Source of the DNA: Granulosicoccus sp964390335
GTDB lineage: Bacteria > Pseudomonadota > Gammaproteobacteria > Granulosicoccales > Granulosicoccaceae
Direction: 5' to 3'
NCBI GenBank assembly: GCA_964390335.1
Contig: CAYMHU010000008.1
Location: 69,920 to 133,919, forward strand
DNA: 64,000 bases
Part shown: positions 55,401 to 63,923 of the stretch, one piece after another
Numbering within the stretch: the first letter of the stretch is position 1
Layout: each line of letters opens with the position of its first letter
Translations under genes and position numbers: made by a program
The notes under the pieces: generated by a model
The model's database searches: none
The model's input: only the letters and a program-made list of their open reading frames with translations
What the model was told of the DNA's origin: nothing

Positions 55401-55454
55401 CTTTGTTAGTCCTTGTATACTGTTCCCAAATTCCATTCAACGTGAGTTAACACC

Positions 55455-56105
55455 ATGAAGCCTTTGTGCCTTGTGATCACTGCTTGTAGTGCAGTGTTTC
55501 TTAGCAGTTGTACTACCGTTAAATACAATACGCTTGAAAAAATCGGTATTCATAAACGCGATTTATTGGTCGCAAATGTTGAAGACGCTCGGGATGCGCA
55601 AAAAGATGCGCAAGAGCAGTTTAAAGACGCGTTAGAGCGATTCGGTTCAGTGGTGCAAATTGAAGAAACCGGGCTCAAGAAAGCCTACGATCGACTCAGT
55701 GACGAGTACGACGATAGCAAAGATGCTGCAGAGGAAGTTTCTGAAGAAATCGATGAAGTGGAAGAAGTGGCTAATGATCTGTTCGCTGAATGGGAAACAG
55801 AATTAGAAGAATACACCGATGCCAATCTACGTCGTACCAGCGAAGATCAACTACGCAAGACGCGTTCGCGATACAAAGAGATGTTAGCGAGCATGCAGGC
55901 GGCAGAGGCCAGTATGGATCCTGTTCTCAAGACATTTCGTAATAATGTACTGTTTCTGAAACATAATTTGAACGCGCAAGCGGTTGGATCGCTAAAAGGC
56001 ACTTTTCAGAACCTGGAGGGTGATATAGACCGGCTTATTGATCAAATGAATCAATCCATTGAGCGATCAAACGAATTTATCGCAGAGATGCGACCGCTTA
56101 GTTGA
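55455..56105 (+). CDS. DUF2959 lipoprotein
   Basis: The 216-residue product has a lipobox (VFLSSC, Cys19) and the DUF2959 core: EKIGIHKRDLLVANVEDARDAQKDAQEQFKDALERF, a long acidic coiled coil (~60-130), and RSRYKEMLASMQAAEASMDPVLKTFRNNVLFLKHNLNAQAVGSL. The family is predicted to be a periplasmic coiled-coil lipoprotein of unknown function. The DUF2288 gene follows immediately. Confidence 0.93.
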   Translation: MKPLCLVITACSAVFLSSCTTVKYNTLEKIGIHKRDLLVANVEDARDAQKDAQEQFKDALERFGSVVQIEETGLKKAYDRLSDEYDDSKDAAEEVSEEIDEVEEVANDLFAEWETELEEYTDANLRRTSEDQLRKTRSRYKEMLASMQAAEASMDPVLKTFRNNVLFLKHNLNAQAVGSLKGTFQNLEGDIDRLIDQMNQSIERSNEFIAEMRPLS

Positions 56106-56137
56106 TCCCTGAAACAGCTGATCCCATAAACTTTTAT

Positions 56138-56491
56138 ATGTGCGATAAGAAAACAGAGATCAGTGCCGATGCTGCGTCAGAGGAAAATCTGACGCTAGAG
56201 CAAAAACTGAATCGTGAAACCGCGGTGATTGCATGGTCGGAGCTGGTCAGGCATTTCGCGCGTGGCGTCGTCATCACTGTTGCAGAAGGTCGAGATTTAC
56301 TGGATGTGGCCGAGGTATTGGCAAAAGACGACACCGAGCAATTGCAACAATGGCTTGATGATAAAAGTGTTGCGCGTGCCAGTGATGATCATGCGCGTGA
56401 CTGGACTGCGCGCGAACCCAATTTCTGGTGTGTTGTAACTGCGCCGTGGGTGCTGGTGCAGGAACACATTGAACAGTCCACTTTGCACTAG
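56138..56491 (+). CDS. DUF2288 family protein
   Basis: The 117-residue product matches DUF2288: EQKLNRETAVIAWSELVRHFARGVVITVAEGRDLLDVAEVLAKDD, then SVARASDDHARDW and FWCVVTAPWVLVQE. Function unknown. The ATG used has no clear ribosome site; a TTG at 56102 overlapping the previous stop would add 12 residues not usual for the family. Confidence 0.88.
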   Translation: MCDKKTEISADAASEENLTLEQKLNRETAVIAWSELVRHFARGVVITVAEGRDLLDVAEVLAKDDTEQLQQWLDDKSVARASDDHARDWTAREPNFWCVVTAPWVLVQEHIEQSTLH

Positions 56492-56530
56492 TACTAGTAC
56501 ACACACAGCATAGCAACGTAGGCGAGCAGT

Positions 56531-56830
56531 ATGAGCATAGCCAAAGCCAATGACGATACGCTGCAGGATTTTATCCGCAGCAATGACGGTTGGACACTGC
56601 TCGACGGCAAGCTACATAAAGAGTTTGCGTTTACCAATTTTAAGCATGCCTTCGCGTTTATGACATTCGTTGCCGAGTACGCTGAAACACATAACCATCA
56701 CCCGGAATGGTTCAATGTGTATCGCCATGTGAAGGTTGACCTTATCACGCACGAAGTCTCTGGCATATCAGAGCGCGATTTTAAAATGGCCAACTACATG
56801 GACGCCGTTGCTGAAGCGCAGAACGAATAG
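56531..56830 (+). CDS. phhB: Pterin-4a-carbinolamine dehydratase
   Basis: This enzyme dehydrates 4a-hydroxytetrahydrobiopterin to recycle the pterin cofactor of aromatic amino acid hydroxylases. The 99-residue product has GWTLLDGKLHKEFAFTNFKHAFAFMT and the active-site stretch ETHNHHPEWFNVYRHVKVDL with the paired His and the THEVSGISERDF end. phhA is not in the window. Confidence 0.95.
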   Translation: MSIAKANDDTLQDFIRSNDGWTLLDGKLHKEFAFTNFKHAFAFMTFVAEYAETHNHHPEWFNVYRHVKVDLITHEVSGISERDFKMANYMDAVAEAQNE

Positions 56831-56917
56831 TCAGGCGCGCTTTCGCTAGCAATCAAACTTTGAATCAAGCCCCCGAGACTGGTACTGTGTTGTATACCGT
56901 TCAGTTGAGGATAGGGT

Positions 56918-57880
56918 ATGAACAACAAGCCAGATTTAGCGGCGCTATTCGGTGCAACTGCTGCCGATACCTTTCTCGGATTAGCCCGCTGCGACAATCT
57001 TAATACCATTGATGCCTCATCTGCATTTATAGGCGCACCGTGCGCAACCCCTTACGGCTCCGTTGGAGCCTATGCTCAAAACGGACCAGATTCATTGCGC
57101 CAGGCTATTGCATCGCTTACGGCAAATATTGATCGTCATAATTTTGATCTTGGTGGGCCCACTTTTCCTGCCAATACAAAGCGTGCAGTCGATTGTGGCG
57201 ATCTGCCATGGAGCGAGACTGATTTTGCACTCAATCGCGCAACGATACGAGAAGCCATATCCACCATTGTGAGCCGAGGGACCGTGCCCATCGTGATTGG
57301 CGGCGACGACTCAGTGCCCATTCCTATGCTTGATGCAATGCAAGACACAGGTAAGTCTTACACAGTATTGCAAGTAGACGCTCATATTGATTGGCGGGAT
57401 AGTCACATGAACGAATCCATGGGTTTGTCATCGACTATGCGACGGGCCTCAGAAATGGGTCATATTGAAAAAATAGTGCAAGTTGGTGCGCGTGGTATTG
57501 GTTCAGGGCATTCGTCCGATTTCGAAGATGCAGTTAAATGGGGTGTAAAGTTTTATACCGGCTTAGATGTGTACCGCGCTGGGGTTAAACCTGCGCTTGA
57601 ACAAATAGACAATGACGCCAATGTGATACTGTGCATAGACATCGATGCGTTGGACCCATCAGTTGCGCCTAACACCATTGGTCGAACGCCAGGAGGATTA
57701 AGCTACTATCAAGTGCTTGAACTCATTATGGGTGTGGCAAATCGCGCCAATATAGCCGCTGTCGACTTTGTCGAAATAATGCCTGAAACAGATATCGATG
57801 GCATAGGTGGTTTGAATGTTTCCCGACTCGTGGCTGCCACAATGGGTGTGATAGCGCGCCAGCAGGCATCACGATCTTAA
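56918..57880 (+). CDS. Arginase/agmatinase-family ureohydrolase with Asp in the first metal motif
   Basis: The 320-residue product has the ureohydrolase fold: GAPCATPYGSVGAYAQNGPDSLRQA, GGDDSVPIPML (128-138), QVDAHIDWRD (ligands Asp154, His156, Asp158) and CIDIDALDPSVAP (Asp241, Asp243). In arginases and agmatinases the first motif is GGDHS, and its His binds manganese; here Asp131 replaces it. Members with this change may be guanidino-acid or other amidino hydrolases, so speB is not assigned. It is followed by a cupin gene, perhaps in one unit. Confidence 0.9.
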   Translation: MNNKPDLAALFGATAADTFLGLARCDNLNTIDASSAFIGAPCATPYGSVGAYAQNGPDSLRQAIASLTANIDRHNFDLGGPTFPANTKRAVDCGDLPWSETDFALNRATIREAISTIVSRGTVPIVIGGDDSVPIPMLDAMQDTGKSYTVLQVDAHIDWRDSHMNESMGLSSTMRRASEMGHIEKIVQVGARGIGSGHSSDFEDAVKWGVKFYTGLDVYRAGVKPALEQIDNDANVILCIDIDALDPSVAPNTIGRTPGGLSYYQVLELIMGVANRANIAAVDFVEIMPETDIDGIGGLNVSRLVAATMGVIARQQASRS

Positions 57881-57943
57881 AAATGACAACTCACAAAGCG
57901 AGTAAGCGATTGCGGGTTTAACCCGATATCCTGTGGAGCAGTA

Positions 57944-58438
57944 ATGGAAAAATACCTAGTAACAAAAGAAGAGATCGAGCAATCCGAGGGGTTAGCGAAA
58001 ACGCATTTTCTAAACGATAACGCGAAGCGTATTAATAAGTCACTTGGTGATTTAACCGGATTAACAGGCTTTGGGTTTCATATTATTGAGGTGCAGCCCG
58101 GTCATGAGTCCACAGAGTTTCACAAGCATTATCATGAAGATGAATGTGTGTATATGCTTGAAGGCGAAGCTGAAGCTCAGATTGGCGATGAAGTGTTTAC
58201 GGTTAAAGCAGGCGACTTTATAGGCTACCGTGCTGCAGGTGAAGCGCATACCCTGCGTAATACCAGTAACGCCGCGTTTAAATGTATCGTAGTGGGGCAG
58301 CGTCTCGACCATGATGTAGGTGACTACCCAAATCTCAATAAGCGCCTATATCGACAACGAGGTTTGCCATGGAATCTTGTTGATATAGACAAGATTGAAA
58401 AACCAAGTTCGATAAAAGCCGCTGGCAAGAAGGCGTAG
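57944..58438 (+). CDS. Cupin domain protein
   Basis: The 164-residue product has a single cupin barrel: metal-ligand motif EFHKHYHEDECVYMLEGEAEAQIGDEV (His, His, Glu) and the second motif GEAHTLRN with the fourth His. The C-terminal ~45 residues (DYPNLNKRLYRQRGLPWNLVD) resemble COG3837-type cupins. Reaction unknown. It follows the ureohydrolase gene by 63 bases. Confidence 0.9.
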   Translation: MEKYLVTKEEIEQSEGLAKTHFLNDNAKRINKSLGDLTGLTGFGFHIIEVQPGHESTEFHKHYHEDECVYMLEGEAEAQIGDEVFTVKAGDFIGYRAAGEAHTLRNTSNAAFKCIVVGQRLDHDVGDYPNLNKRLYRQRGLPWNLVDIDKIEKPSSIKAAGKKA

Positions 58439-58520
58439 AACGTTTGGCTAACGCTATTGAGTCGCGCATAAATTTCCGCTGTAAACAAAAGTACTCATTG
58501 ACGAGCAAAGGATATCAACT

Positions 58521-59102
58521 ATGACTATTTCGTGTGATTGTGGTGCATTCGAAGCAAGACTGACCGAATTTCCAAACAACACGCCGGGACGGCTGGCCTG
58601 CTACTGCAAAGATTGCCAAGCGTATCTGAACAAAATTGGCCGCAGTGATGTGTTAGACGAATTTGGTGGTACGGAAGTTATTCCTGCGTATCCTAAAGAT
58701 GTAGAACTTGTTAAAGGCACTGAGAATTTGAAGTGCAGTCGGCTAAGCCCTAACGGACTGCACAGATGGTCAACCACCTGTTGTAATTCGCCCATAGGCA
58801 ATACACGACCAGGGTTTCCTTGGGTCGGATTTTACCATAGCGCCTATAAAGCAAAAGATCCAAACGCGCTTAATAGTCTGGGTGACATTAGAAGTAGAAT
58901 TTTCGGGCGCGATGCGAAAGCGGGTGCGCCATTTGAAATTTCCAACAAGATTAGCTTCAAGGCTATGCTAGCGGTTACGCCGTTTATTATTAAAGGCAAA
59001 ATTAAAAAAATGAGCGAATCATCGCCGTTTTATGAAGCTGACGGTAAAACGCCAATCCGCGAGCCGGAATTGTTGCCTCGATCGGAAGATACAATGTTGT
59101 AG
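58521..59102 (+). CDS. DUF6151/GFA-like Cys-rich protein
   Basis: The 193-residue product begins ISCDCGAFEARL, followed by ACYCKDCQAY and STTCCNSPIGN. These Cys positions parallel the zinc sites of the GFA (glutathione-dependent formaldehyde-activating-like) fold. The rest fits the DUF6151 family. No signal peptide. Function unknown. Confidence 0.85.
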   Translation: MTISCDCGAFEARLTEFPNNTPGRLACYCKDCQAYLNKIGRSDVLDEFGGTEVIPAYPKDVELVKGTENLKCSRLSPNGLHRWSTTCCNSPIGNTRPGFPWVGFYHSAYKAKDPNALNSLGDIRSRIFGRDAKAGAPFEISNKISFKAMLAVTPFIIKGKIKKMSESSPFYEADGKTPIREPELLPRSEDTML

Positions 59103-59120
59103 TTATACCGATTTAAGCTA

Positions 59121-59381
59121 TTACGCTGACTTGCTATTGTTTGATTGTTCGGTTAACAACTCATGTAGATATTCGGGAGCGAAGTCTGCACCGTTTGGCC
59201 ATACAATTGTTTTTAGTTCACTATCGAAAGTAAACTTTGCGAATTCAACGTCATCGTTCAATGGTTCGAATATTGGACCTATTAAACTTTCGCTAAGATC
59301 ACTTTCGCCCCTGACGCCATTATCAAACGCAAGCCAGATTATCTTTTTCCTTACGTGCTTTGCCGATGTTAGGTGCAACAT
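59121..59381 (-). CDS. DUF2442 family protein
   Basis: The 86-residue product has the DUF2442 pattern: WLAFDNGVRGESDLSESLIGPIFEPLNDDVEFAKFTFDSELKTIVWPNGADFAPEYLHELL. DUF2442 genes often pair with DUF4160 genes in a toxin-antitoxin-like layout; no DUF4160 partner is visible within the 255 gene-free bases upstream, so it looks orphaned. Confidence 0.88.
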   Translation of the reverse strand: MLHLTSAKHVRKKIIWLAFDNGVRGESDLSESLIGPIFEPLNDDVEFAKFTFDSELKTIVWPNGADFAPEYLHELLTEQSNNSKSA

Positions 59382-59636
59382 AGTTATTGCTCCAACGGTT
59401 TGATCATGTTTAATGGCTCTCCAGCCATGTTTATGCCGTTTGCTCAGTATTAGTGGGTTTGTTGATAGCGTAGTCAGTCAACACGTGTAGAGTGATTGGC
59501 GAATTTTTGTACTATGCGAGGTCGTTAAGCACAACTGGCAACCTCAATCATTGTATCGCTTTCTAATTTGAAATTCCCAAACTTCGTCAAATTGCCCTTG
59601 ACCGGCTCTAGTTATATTCACCCCACAAAACGCGCT

Positions 59637-60269
59637 TCACGCATTGTTATCAAAAATTAATCGTGCGGCAGGACCTGCGAATACTGCACCTAACAAATAC
59701 TGTGGTATGGCACTCATCCGACCCTGCCGCATGAAACTCACACCGAGTTTATCCGTGACGAGAATGACAGCCCCATTTGCTATCAGGCCAAAAACATTGA
59801 TAATCATTGCTAGGATGAAAAACTGCAAAACCATCGGTCCAGCATCGGGTTCATAAAACTGCGGAAACAACGCGAGGACGAAAATGGCCATCTTCGGATT
59901 CAGTATATTTGTTAGCAGGCCCTCAGCGAAGATACGGCGGCGAGATAGGGGAGTAACGTTACCCATACTTGGTCTATGAGACCGAGCAGATCATATTGTT
60001 TTCCAAGCGCGCCACAAGAGATAAGCTGCGCCAGCCCAACGAATCATCTCATAAATTGCTGGCACATGAAGCATAAGTTGAGATAAACCTAAAGCCGCTA
60101 CTATTGCGTGAACAACGGTTCCCACCTGCACCCCGGCAAGTGTTAAAAACCCGGCTGTTCGACCCTGAGCAACGGTGCGGGACGCGATCAAGAGCATATC
60201 GGGTCCGGGTGTTGACGTTAACGCAATACTTGCAGCGGAAAAAATCAACAAGGTCTCAATACTTTGCAT
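59637..60269 (-). pseudogene. LysE/RhtB-family exporter interrupted by an in-frame TGA
   Basis: A 92-residue N-terminal part (LIFSAASIALTSTPGPDMLLIASRTVAQGRTAGFLTLAG) ends at TGA 59993-59991. The same frame continues with SARSHRPSMGNV and then the usual second half (GLLTNILNPKMAIFVLALFPQFYEP). Reading through gives 210 codons, the normal family length, so a single nonsense change splits the gene; CGA to TGA at an Arg position would explain it. Members export amino acids or homoserine lactones from the inner membrane. Sequencing error or readthrough cannot be excluded. Confidence 0.88.
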
Positions 60270-60312
60270 AATTTCACTTCGGTATTAGCCGACTTATATC
60301 AATTGAATATAT
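60202..60312. repeat. Direct repeat copy A (LysE 5' end plus upstream)
   Basis: This ~110-base segment covers the first ~22 codons and ~43 upstream bases of the LysE-like gene. It recurs at 61060-61170 without gaps at an offset of 858 bases. Inside the coding part only about four of ~70 bases differ; the upstream part is more diverged. Confidence 0.88.
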
Positions 60313-60316
60313 TCAA
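60303..60316. promoter_or_regulatory. Perfect 14-base palindrome upstream of the LysE-like gene
   Basis: TTGAATATATTCAA reads the same on both strands, 34 bases before the LysE start. It could be a repressor or activator site. The equivalent place in repeat copy B is not palindromic. Confidence 0.35.
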
Positions 60317-60389
60317 GTGGCCAAGTTCAACGTTGTGTGCGACGTATCGTAAGACACACCTTGGTTCAAATTCTTACGCGCAAGCTGGG

Positions 60390-60662
60390 CTAAGCCACAG
60401 ACTCTAGTGGATCAATTCCAAGCCTTGCGGCCATCGCCACTAAAGCATCAATAGTCATCCGGTCTATTCGACCATTGCAAACATCGTTAACTCGAGTTCG
60501 CTGTACCTCCATAATTTCTGCTGCAGCGCCTTGAGTCAGTTCGTTTTCATCAATAAAGTCAATGATGCCATTCATTAACTTGGACTTTAGTCTAAGCTGC
60601 ATGGCTTCGGCAGGATCGTCCGCTAATTTGTACAGTATCGACCCTTTAACTTTCTTACTCAT
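60390..60662 (-). CDS. HigA-type XRE antitoxin
   Basis: The 90-residue product carries an HTH_37/XRE domain (~37-85: ENELTQGAAAEIMEVQRTRVNDVCNGRIDRMTIDALVAMAARLG). Its ATG overlaps the stop of the upstream Gp49-like toxin frame as ATGA, the standard toxin-first HigBA arrangement. It should neutralise the toxin and repress the operon. The gene itself is intact, unlike its partner. Confidence 0.9.
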   Translation of the reverse strand: MSKKVKGSILYKLADDPAEAMQLRLKSKLMNGIIDFIDENELTQGAAAEIMEVQRTRVNDVCNGRIDRMTIDALVAMAARLGIDPLESVA

Positions 60663-60994
60663 GAGTATTTATCCCGTGCGACCTTATACCTTTCGACTAT
60701 TACTTTTTTGTCCGCGTGAGTAGTAGCATTAGTCTTTTTGCTCCAACAATGCAGAACAACAATCTTGTCTCCAAACTTAGTAACCTATGCAGAGCGGAAA
60801 GTATTTGTATCAACTTCCGCGCGTATTTCTCGCACACCTGTAATGCCTTTGCCTAAACCATTCAACGGTTTCCAGTTTTTGGGTTCTTTCCCTGATTGAA
60901 CTCGCTCCAGCTGGAACCCAATTACTTGCATCGCTCCCTTGGGAAGGTTGCGAAGATCCTCGAGACTTGATCCTTCAAATATTAGAGGTTTCAT
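60659..60994 (-). pseudogene. HigB/Gp49-like RelE-fold toxin with an in-frame TAG
   Basis: The frame encodes 69 residues (MKPLIFEGSSLEDLRNLP, WKPLNGLGKGITGVREIRAEV), then TAG at 60787-60785. It goes on in the same frame for 41 residues (VTKFGDKIVVLHCWSKKTN, then a basic helix) to a TGA overlapping the antitoxin start. Read through, the 111-residue product matches the Gp49-like toxin family end to end, with the amber codon where relatives have Tyr before the VAKF-like strand. The truncated product lacks the second half of the RelE fold and is probably inactive. Suppression or assembly error are alternatives. Confidence 0.88.
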
Positions 60995-60999
60995 TGATG

Positions 61000-61029
61000 T
61001 ATAATATTATATACACATAGAGTTTTCAA
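61000..61029 (-). promoter_or_regulatory. Promoter and candidate operator of the HigBA-like pair
   Basis: On the minus strand, TTGAAA (61029-61024) and TATTAT (61006-61001) are 17 bases apart. A perfect palindrome TATAATATTATA (61000-61011) overlaps the -10 element and could be bound by the antitoxin. The toxin ATG lies seven bases past the -10, so the transcript would be nearly leaderless. Confidence 0.55.
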
Positions 61030-61059
61030 GCTGATGTGCGATGTTATTCTAGAGCTACA

Positions 61060-61127
61060 GGGACGGGTATTGACGTTAACGCAATACATGCGGCGGAAAA
61101 AATCAACAAGGTCTCAATACTTTGCAT
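61060..61127 (-). pseudogene. Fragment of a LysE-like gene (second copy of the 5' end)
   Basis: From an ATG at 61127 this encodes a near copy of the first ~20 residues of the LysE-like protein (MQSIETLLIFSAACIALTS), then homology stops. The frame ends a few codons later. It is the remnant in repeat copy B. Confidence 0.85.
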
Positions 61128-61170
61128 CATTTCGCTTCAGTAGTAGTTGGCGTATCTCAATTCAATTTAT
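61060..61170. repeat. Direct repeat copy B flanking the HigBA-like pair
   Basis: Partner of 60202-60312 in the same orientation. The toxin-antitoxin pair lies between the two copies, consistent with an insertion or tandem duplication followed by decay. Confidence 0.88.
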
Positions 61171-61245
61171 TAAAATTGTCGTGTTTAGCGTGGGGCGCAG
61201 CTAACCGTTTGATACATGCTGCTTTAATTTCTTAAGAGCTGACAT

Positions 61246-61602
61246 TCATATACGATGTTTAGGCGCCGGCTGCCGGTCGGAGTCGCCAGAATTAGGCTCA
61301 CCTTTTGGCTCGATCAGCAGCACCTTTACTTCTGATTCAGCGCGTGGCCGATGTACCACTCCTTTGGGTACGACAAAGAGCTCGCCGGCTTTGACTGTTC
61401 TGGATTCTTCGCCCTCAATATCCATGATCATTTCACCTTCAAGGACCAAGAAAAAATCATCAGTTGTGTCGTGCTTGTGGAATGGATACTCCCCACTGAA
61501 CTTCACAACCATTACATCATTGCTGTTGTAATCTGATACAACATGTGGGTCCCAATGTGAGTCGAACAGCGACAGTTTTTCCTGTAAGTTGATGGTTTTC
61601 AT
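61246..61602 (-). CDS. Small cupin protein
   Basis: The 118-residue product is a single cupin: VVKFSGEYPFHKHDTTDDFFLVLEGEMIMDIEGEE (His, His, Glu-type ligands) and GELFVVPKGVVHRPRAESEVKVLLIEP. Similar small cupins are common and mostly uncharacterised. An in-frame extension up to 61719 is possible but its residues do not look like part of the family; AGGA lies about twelve bases before the ATG used. Confidence 0.85.
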   Translation of the reverse strand: MKTINLQEKLSLFDSHWDPHVVSDYNSNDVMVVKFSGEYPFHKHDTTDDFFLVLEGEMIMDIEGEESRTVKAGELFVVPKGVVHRPRAESEVKVLLIEPKGEPNSGDSDRQPAPKHRI

Positions 61603-61864
61603 ATGGAAGCCAAAATCCTCTTGCGAGATTATTTTGTGTGAAATACGTGAGTCCGAGTTGAGCGTACCAGTTTTTTCGGTCACCCAGTTACTCAGCAAAG
61701 CGAAATTCTTACACAACACGCTAATCGACTCATTTTACAAAGCTCGTGATATTTCCCGCGCCTTAGTACCACTGTCGATTATGTATCTGGGACCTAGCGG
61801 AATTGACCACAACCTGACCAAAACACGTTGAAGTCTGACTTGATAAACACTGCGTAAAACCAAC

Positions 61865-62926
61865 ATGGATTCTGTTTCTCAATTTGCTCTGGGAGCCGCC
61901 ATTGGCGAGGCAACTCTGGGTAGCCGAATAGGTCGTAAAGCCATGTTGCTTGGAGGTATGCTAGGGACCTTGCCCGATATGGATGTGTTGGTACGCTATT
62001 CAGATGCGGTGGAGAGTTTTACTTACCATCGCAGCTGGAGCCACTCGTTGATTGTGCTCAGCTTGATCAGTGTGCCGATTGCTTGGTTGCTGATGCGCCA
62101 TTTTCCAACGCGTTGGTATTTACAGGCTACGCAGAATAGGTTGGCACCACCAAGACCGGGATATGCATTGTGGTTCGCTGCCGTTTTCCTGATTCTGATA
62201 ACCCACGCCATCCTCGATGGCTTTACTCTTTATGGAACACAACTGCTGTGGCCATTGCCGGTTGACGCTGTTGCGTGGGGGTCGGTGTTTATTATTGATC
62301 CCTTGTACACCGGCCCGCTTTTAATTGGACTACTGTTGGCCTATCGGAAGCGTGTTCACGCACGTCGATATGTGCTCGCAGGGTTGCTGTTTAGTACTTT
62401 GTATCTTGGCTACACTCTGCTTGCGCAGCACAGTATGCGAGACCGTGCTATTCAAGCCTTGCAGCAACAAAACCTGGGCACCCATAACGTACTTGTTGCG
62501 CCAACGCCTTTGTCCCTGTTATGGCGAATTGTTTCGATTGATGGAGAGCAATATTATGAAGGTTTTGCATCGTTGTTGGATAACTCAGATCGTATCGAAT
62601 TTAATGCATATCCCAGCAACCGCGCACTCATTGATGAGTTGTACGAGCACTGGTCGGTATCGCGACTTGACTGGTTTACAGGAGAAATGATCTCTGCAGA
62701 CCGTGTTGACGATAACTTAATAGTCAATGATCTGCGCATGGGTATTGAAGCAAGCTATATATTCCGGTTTAATCTTGGGAGCTGGAGCAATGGGGAGTTT
62801 GAACCTCGACAAAGTACGCAGCTGCCGGTAGAGATTGATTTGGAACGCATGCGTACTATGTTTGGGCGTGCATTGAATGAAGAGTTGGTGATTGAGCCAA
62901 CCTTACGTAACGGCCTGGAGGAGTAA
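61865..62926 (+). CDS. YdjM-family membrane-bound metal-dependent hydrolase-like protein
   Basis: The 353-residue product matches PF04307 proteins: MDSVSQFALGAAIGEATLGSRIGRKAMLLGGMLGTLPDMDVL with the conserved Asp pair, YHRSWSHSLIV with the HRSxSHS motif, and HAILDGFTLYGTQLLWPL. Four or so membrane segments lie in residues ~60-205, then a soluble C-terminal domain (~205-353). E. coli YdjM is SOS-induced; enzymatic activity of the family is unproven. Confidence 0.92.
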   Translation: MDSVSQFALGAAIGEATLGSRIGRKAMLLGGMLGTLPDMDVLVRYSDAVESFTYHRSWSHSLIVLSLISVPIAWLLMRHFPTRWYLQATQNRLAPPRPGYALWFAAVFLILITHAILDGFTLYGTQLLWPLPVDAVAWGSVFIIDPLYTGPLLIGLLLAYRKRVHARRYVLAGLLFSTLYLGYTLLAQHSMRDRAIQALQQQNLGTHNVLVAPTPLSLLWRIVSIDGEQYYEGFASLLDNSDRIEFNAYPSNRALIDELYEHWSVSRLDWFTGEMISADRVDDNLIVNDLRMGIEASYIFRFNLGSWSNGEFEPRQSTQLPVEIDLERMRTMFGRALNEELVIEPTLRNGLEE

Positions 62927-63014
62927 GGTGCATGACTAGTCGGTGGCAGGTTGTATATTGCCCGCTGCAAAGACTTGTTAGATTATTTAGGACTCAAACC
63001 TAATCGTGCCCGTT

Positions 63015-63593
63015 TCATTGTCGGACAAATTCTTCATACAGTTCATCTGGATTTCCTGGCGCAACGAAAGAAATATTTCCGTTCTGGTTAAAGTATGTCC
63101 ACCCTAGGTTAAGGAGTTGTTCCAGTTGGTTACCAGAGTCAGATAATGTTGGCGGAAGACTTTCGAAACCAACTCCAAAGCGTATTGGAAACTCAATATC
63201 GTCGTTAATCACGACACCAGTTTCTTGATTTATATTGCTTGGGTACCAAAGAAGCGATACTTGACTACTAATGCTGCCACACTCTCTTGGTTCAGTAGGA
63301 TGCACGAAGGTCTGAGTCCCTATATAACTTAATGTTCCACGCTGTGAACAAAATTCATCAAAGGTTGGAACCGTATCGATAGAAATTTCTACCTCAAACT
63401 CGCACCTGGAAAGCGCATACTCGTCGACGAATACCCCCTTGTACAACCCTTGCGTTCTGCCGTTAAACGGATCTGTTGAACAAACATCTTCATATCGCGA
63501 CTCTACCATGCTGTCGTTGGACGCTGTTTTTTCGTCGGAGCAAGCAAGCATAGGTAAAACAATAACTAATACCGCTAGCGTTTTAATATTCAT
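63015..63593 (-). CDS. Hypothetical lipoprotein
   Basis: The 192-residue product has a lipobox (LPMLAC, Cys18) and five further Cys (for example VCSTDP, RCEFEVEI, FCSQRG, ECGSI) that could form disulfides. I do not recognise the family. GAGG lies five bases before the ATG used; an in-frame start 12 codons earlier would spoil the signal peptide. Confidence 0.75.
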   Translation of the reverse strand: MNIKTLAVLVIVLPMLACSDEKTASNDSMVESRYEDVCSTDPFNGRTQGLYKGVFVDEYALSRCEFEVEISIDTVPTFDEFCSQRGTLSYIGTQTFVHPTEPRECGSISSQVSLLWYPSNINQETGVVINDDIEFPIRFGVGFESLPPTLSDSGNQLEQLLNLGWTYFNQNGNISFVAPGNPDELYEEFVRQ

Positions 63594-63923
63594 AGAGCCT
63601 CGAATATTTAGATGTGTAAGTATTTTCAAAACGGAGTTTCTAATTCTAACCTTATAATGAGCGATCAGAATGAAGTGATTGAACGCGTCATTGTGATTAT
63701 ATACATTCCATTGGTGTTAGGTTGCAGCCCAATCCTATGTTCGTGAGTTCAAATGCCCACATCAGTCGAATGCTACATAACCTCAAAGCCCTAAACGAAT
63801 CGCAGCATGTTAATACTCTCGCAACTAGCTGTCTACTAGCCGACGAATCAAGATGATTTCAAAAACACGTTTATACCCCATCTAGGTAATAGGGCAGGGG
63901 AGATTTTACGATTAATCAGATTG
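63594..63923. other. Intergenic region
   Basis: No gene, RNA or clear repeat is seen. The left part probably holds the promoter of the lipoprotein gene. Confidence 0.5.

Noticed and set aside
59382..59636. DUF4160 partner upstream of the DUF2442 gene
   Set aside because: A short in-frame upstream stretch lacks a start codon and does not resemble DUF4160; a stop codon closes it.
59966..59993. Frameshift in the LysE-like gene
   Set aside because: Both halves are in the same reading frame, so one nonsense codon is sufficient.
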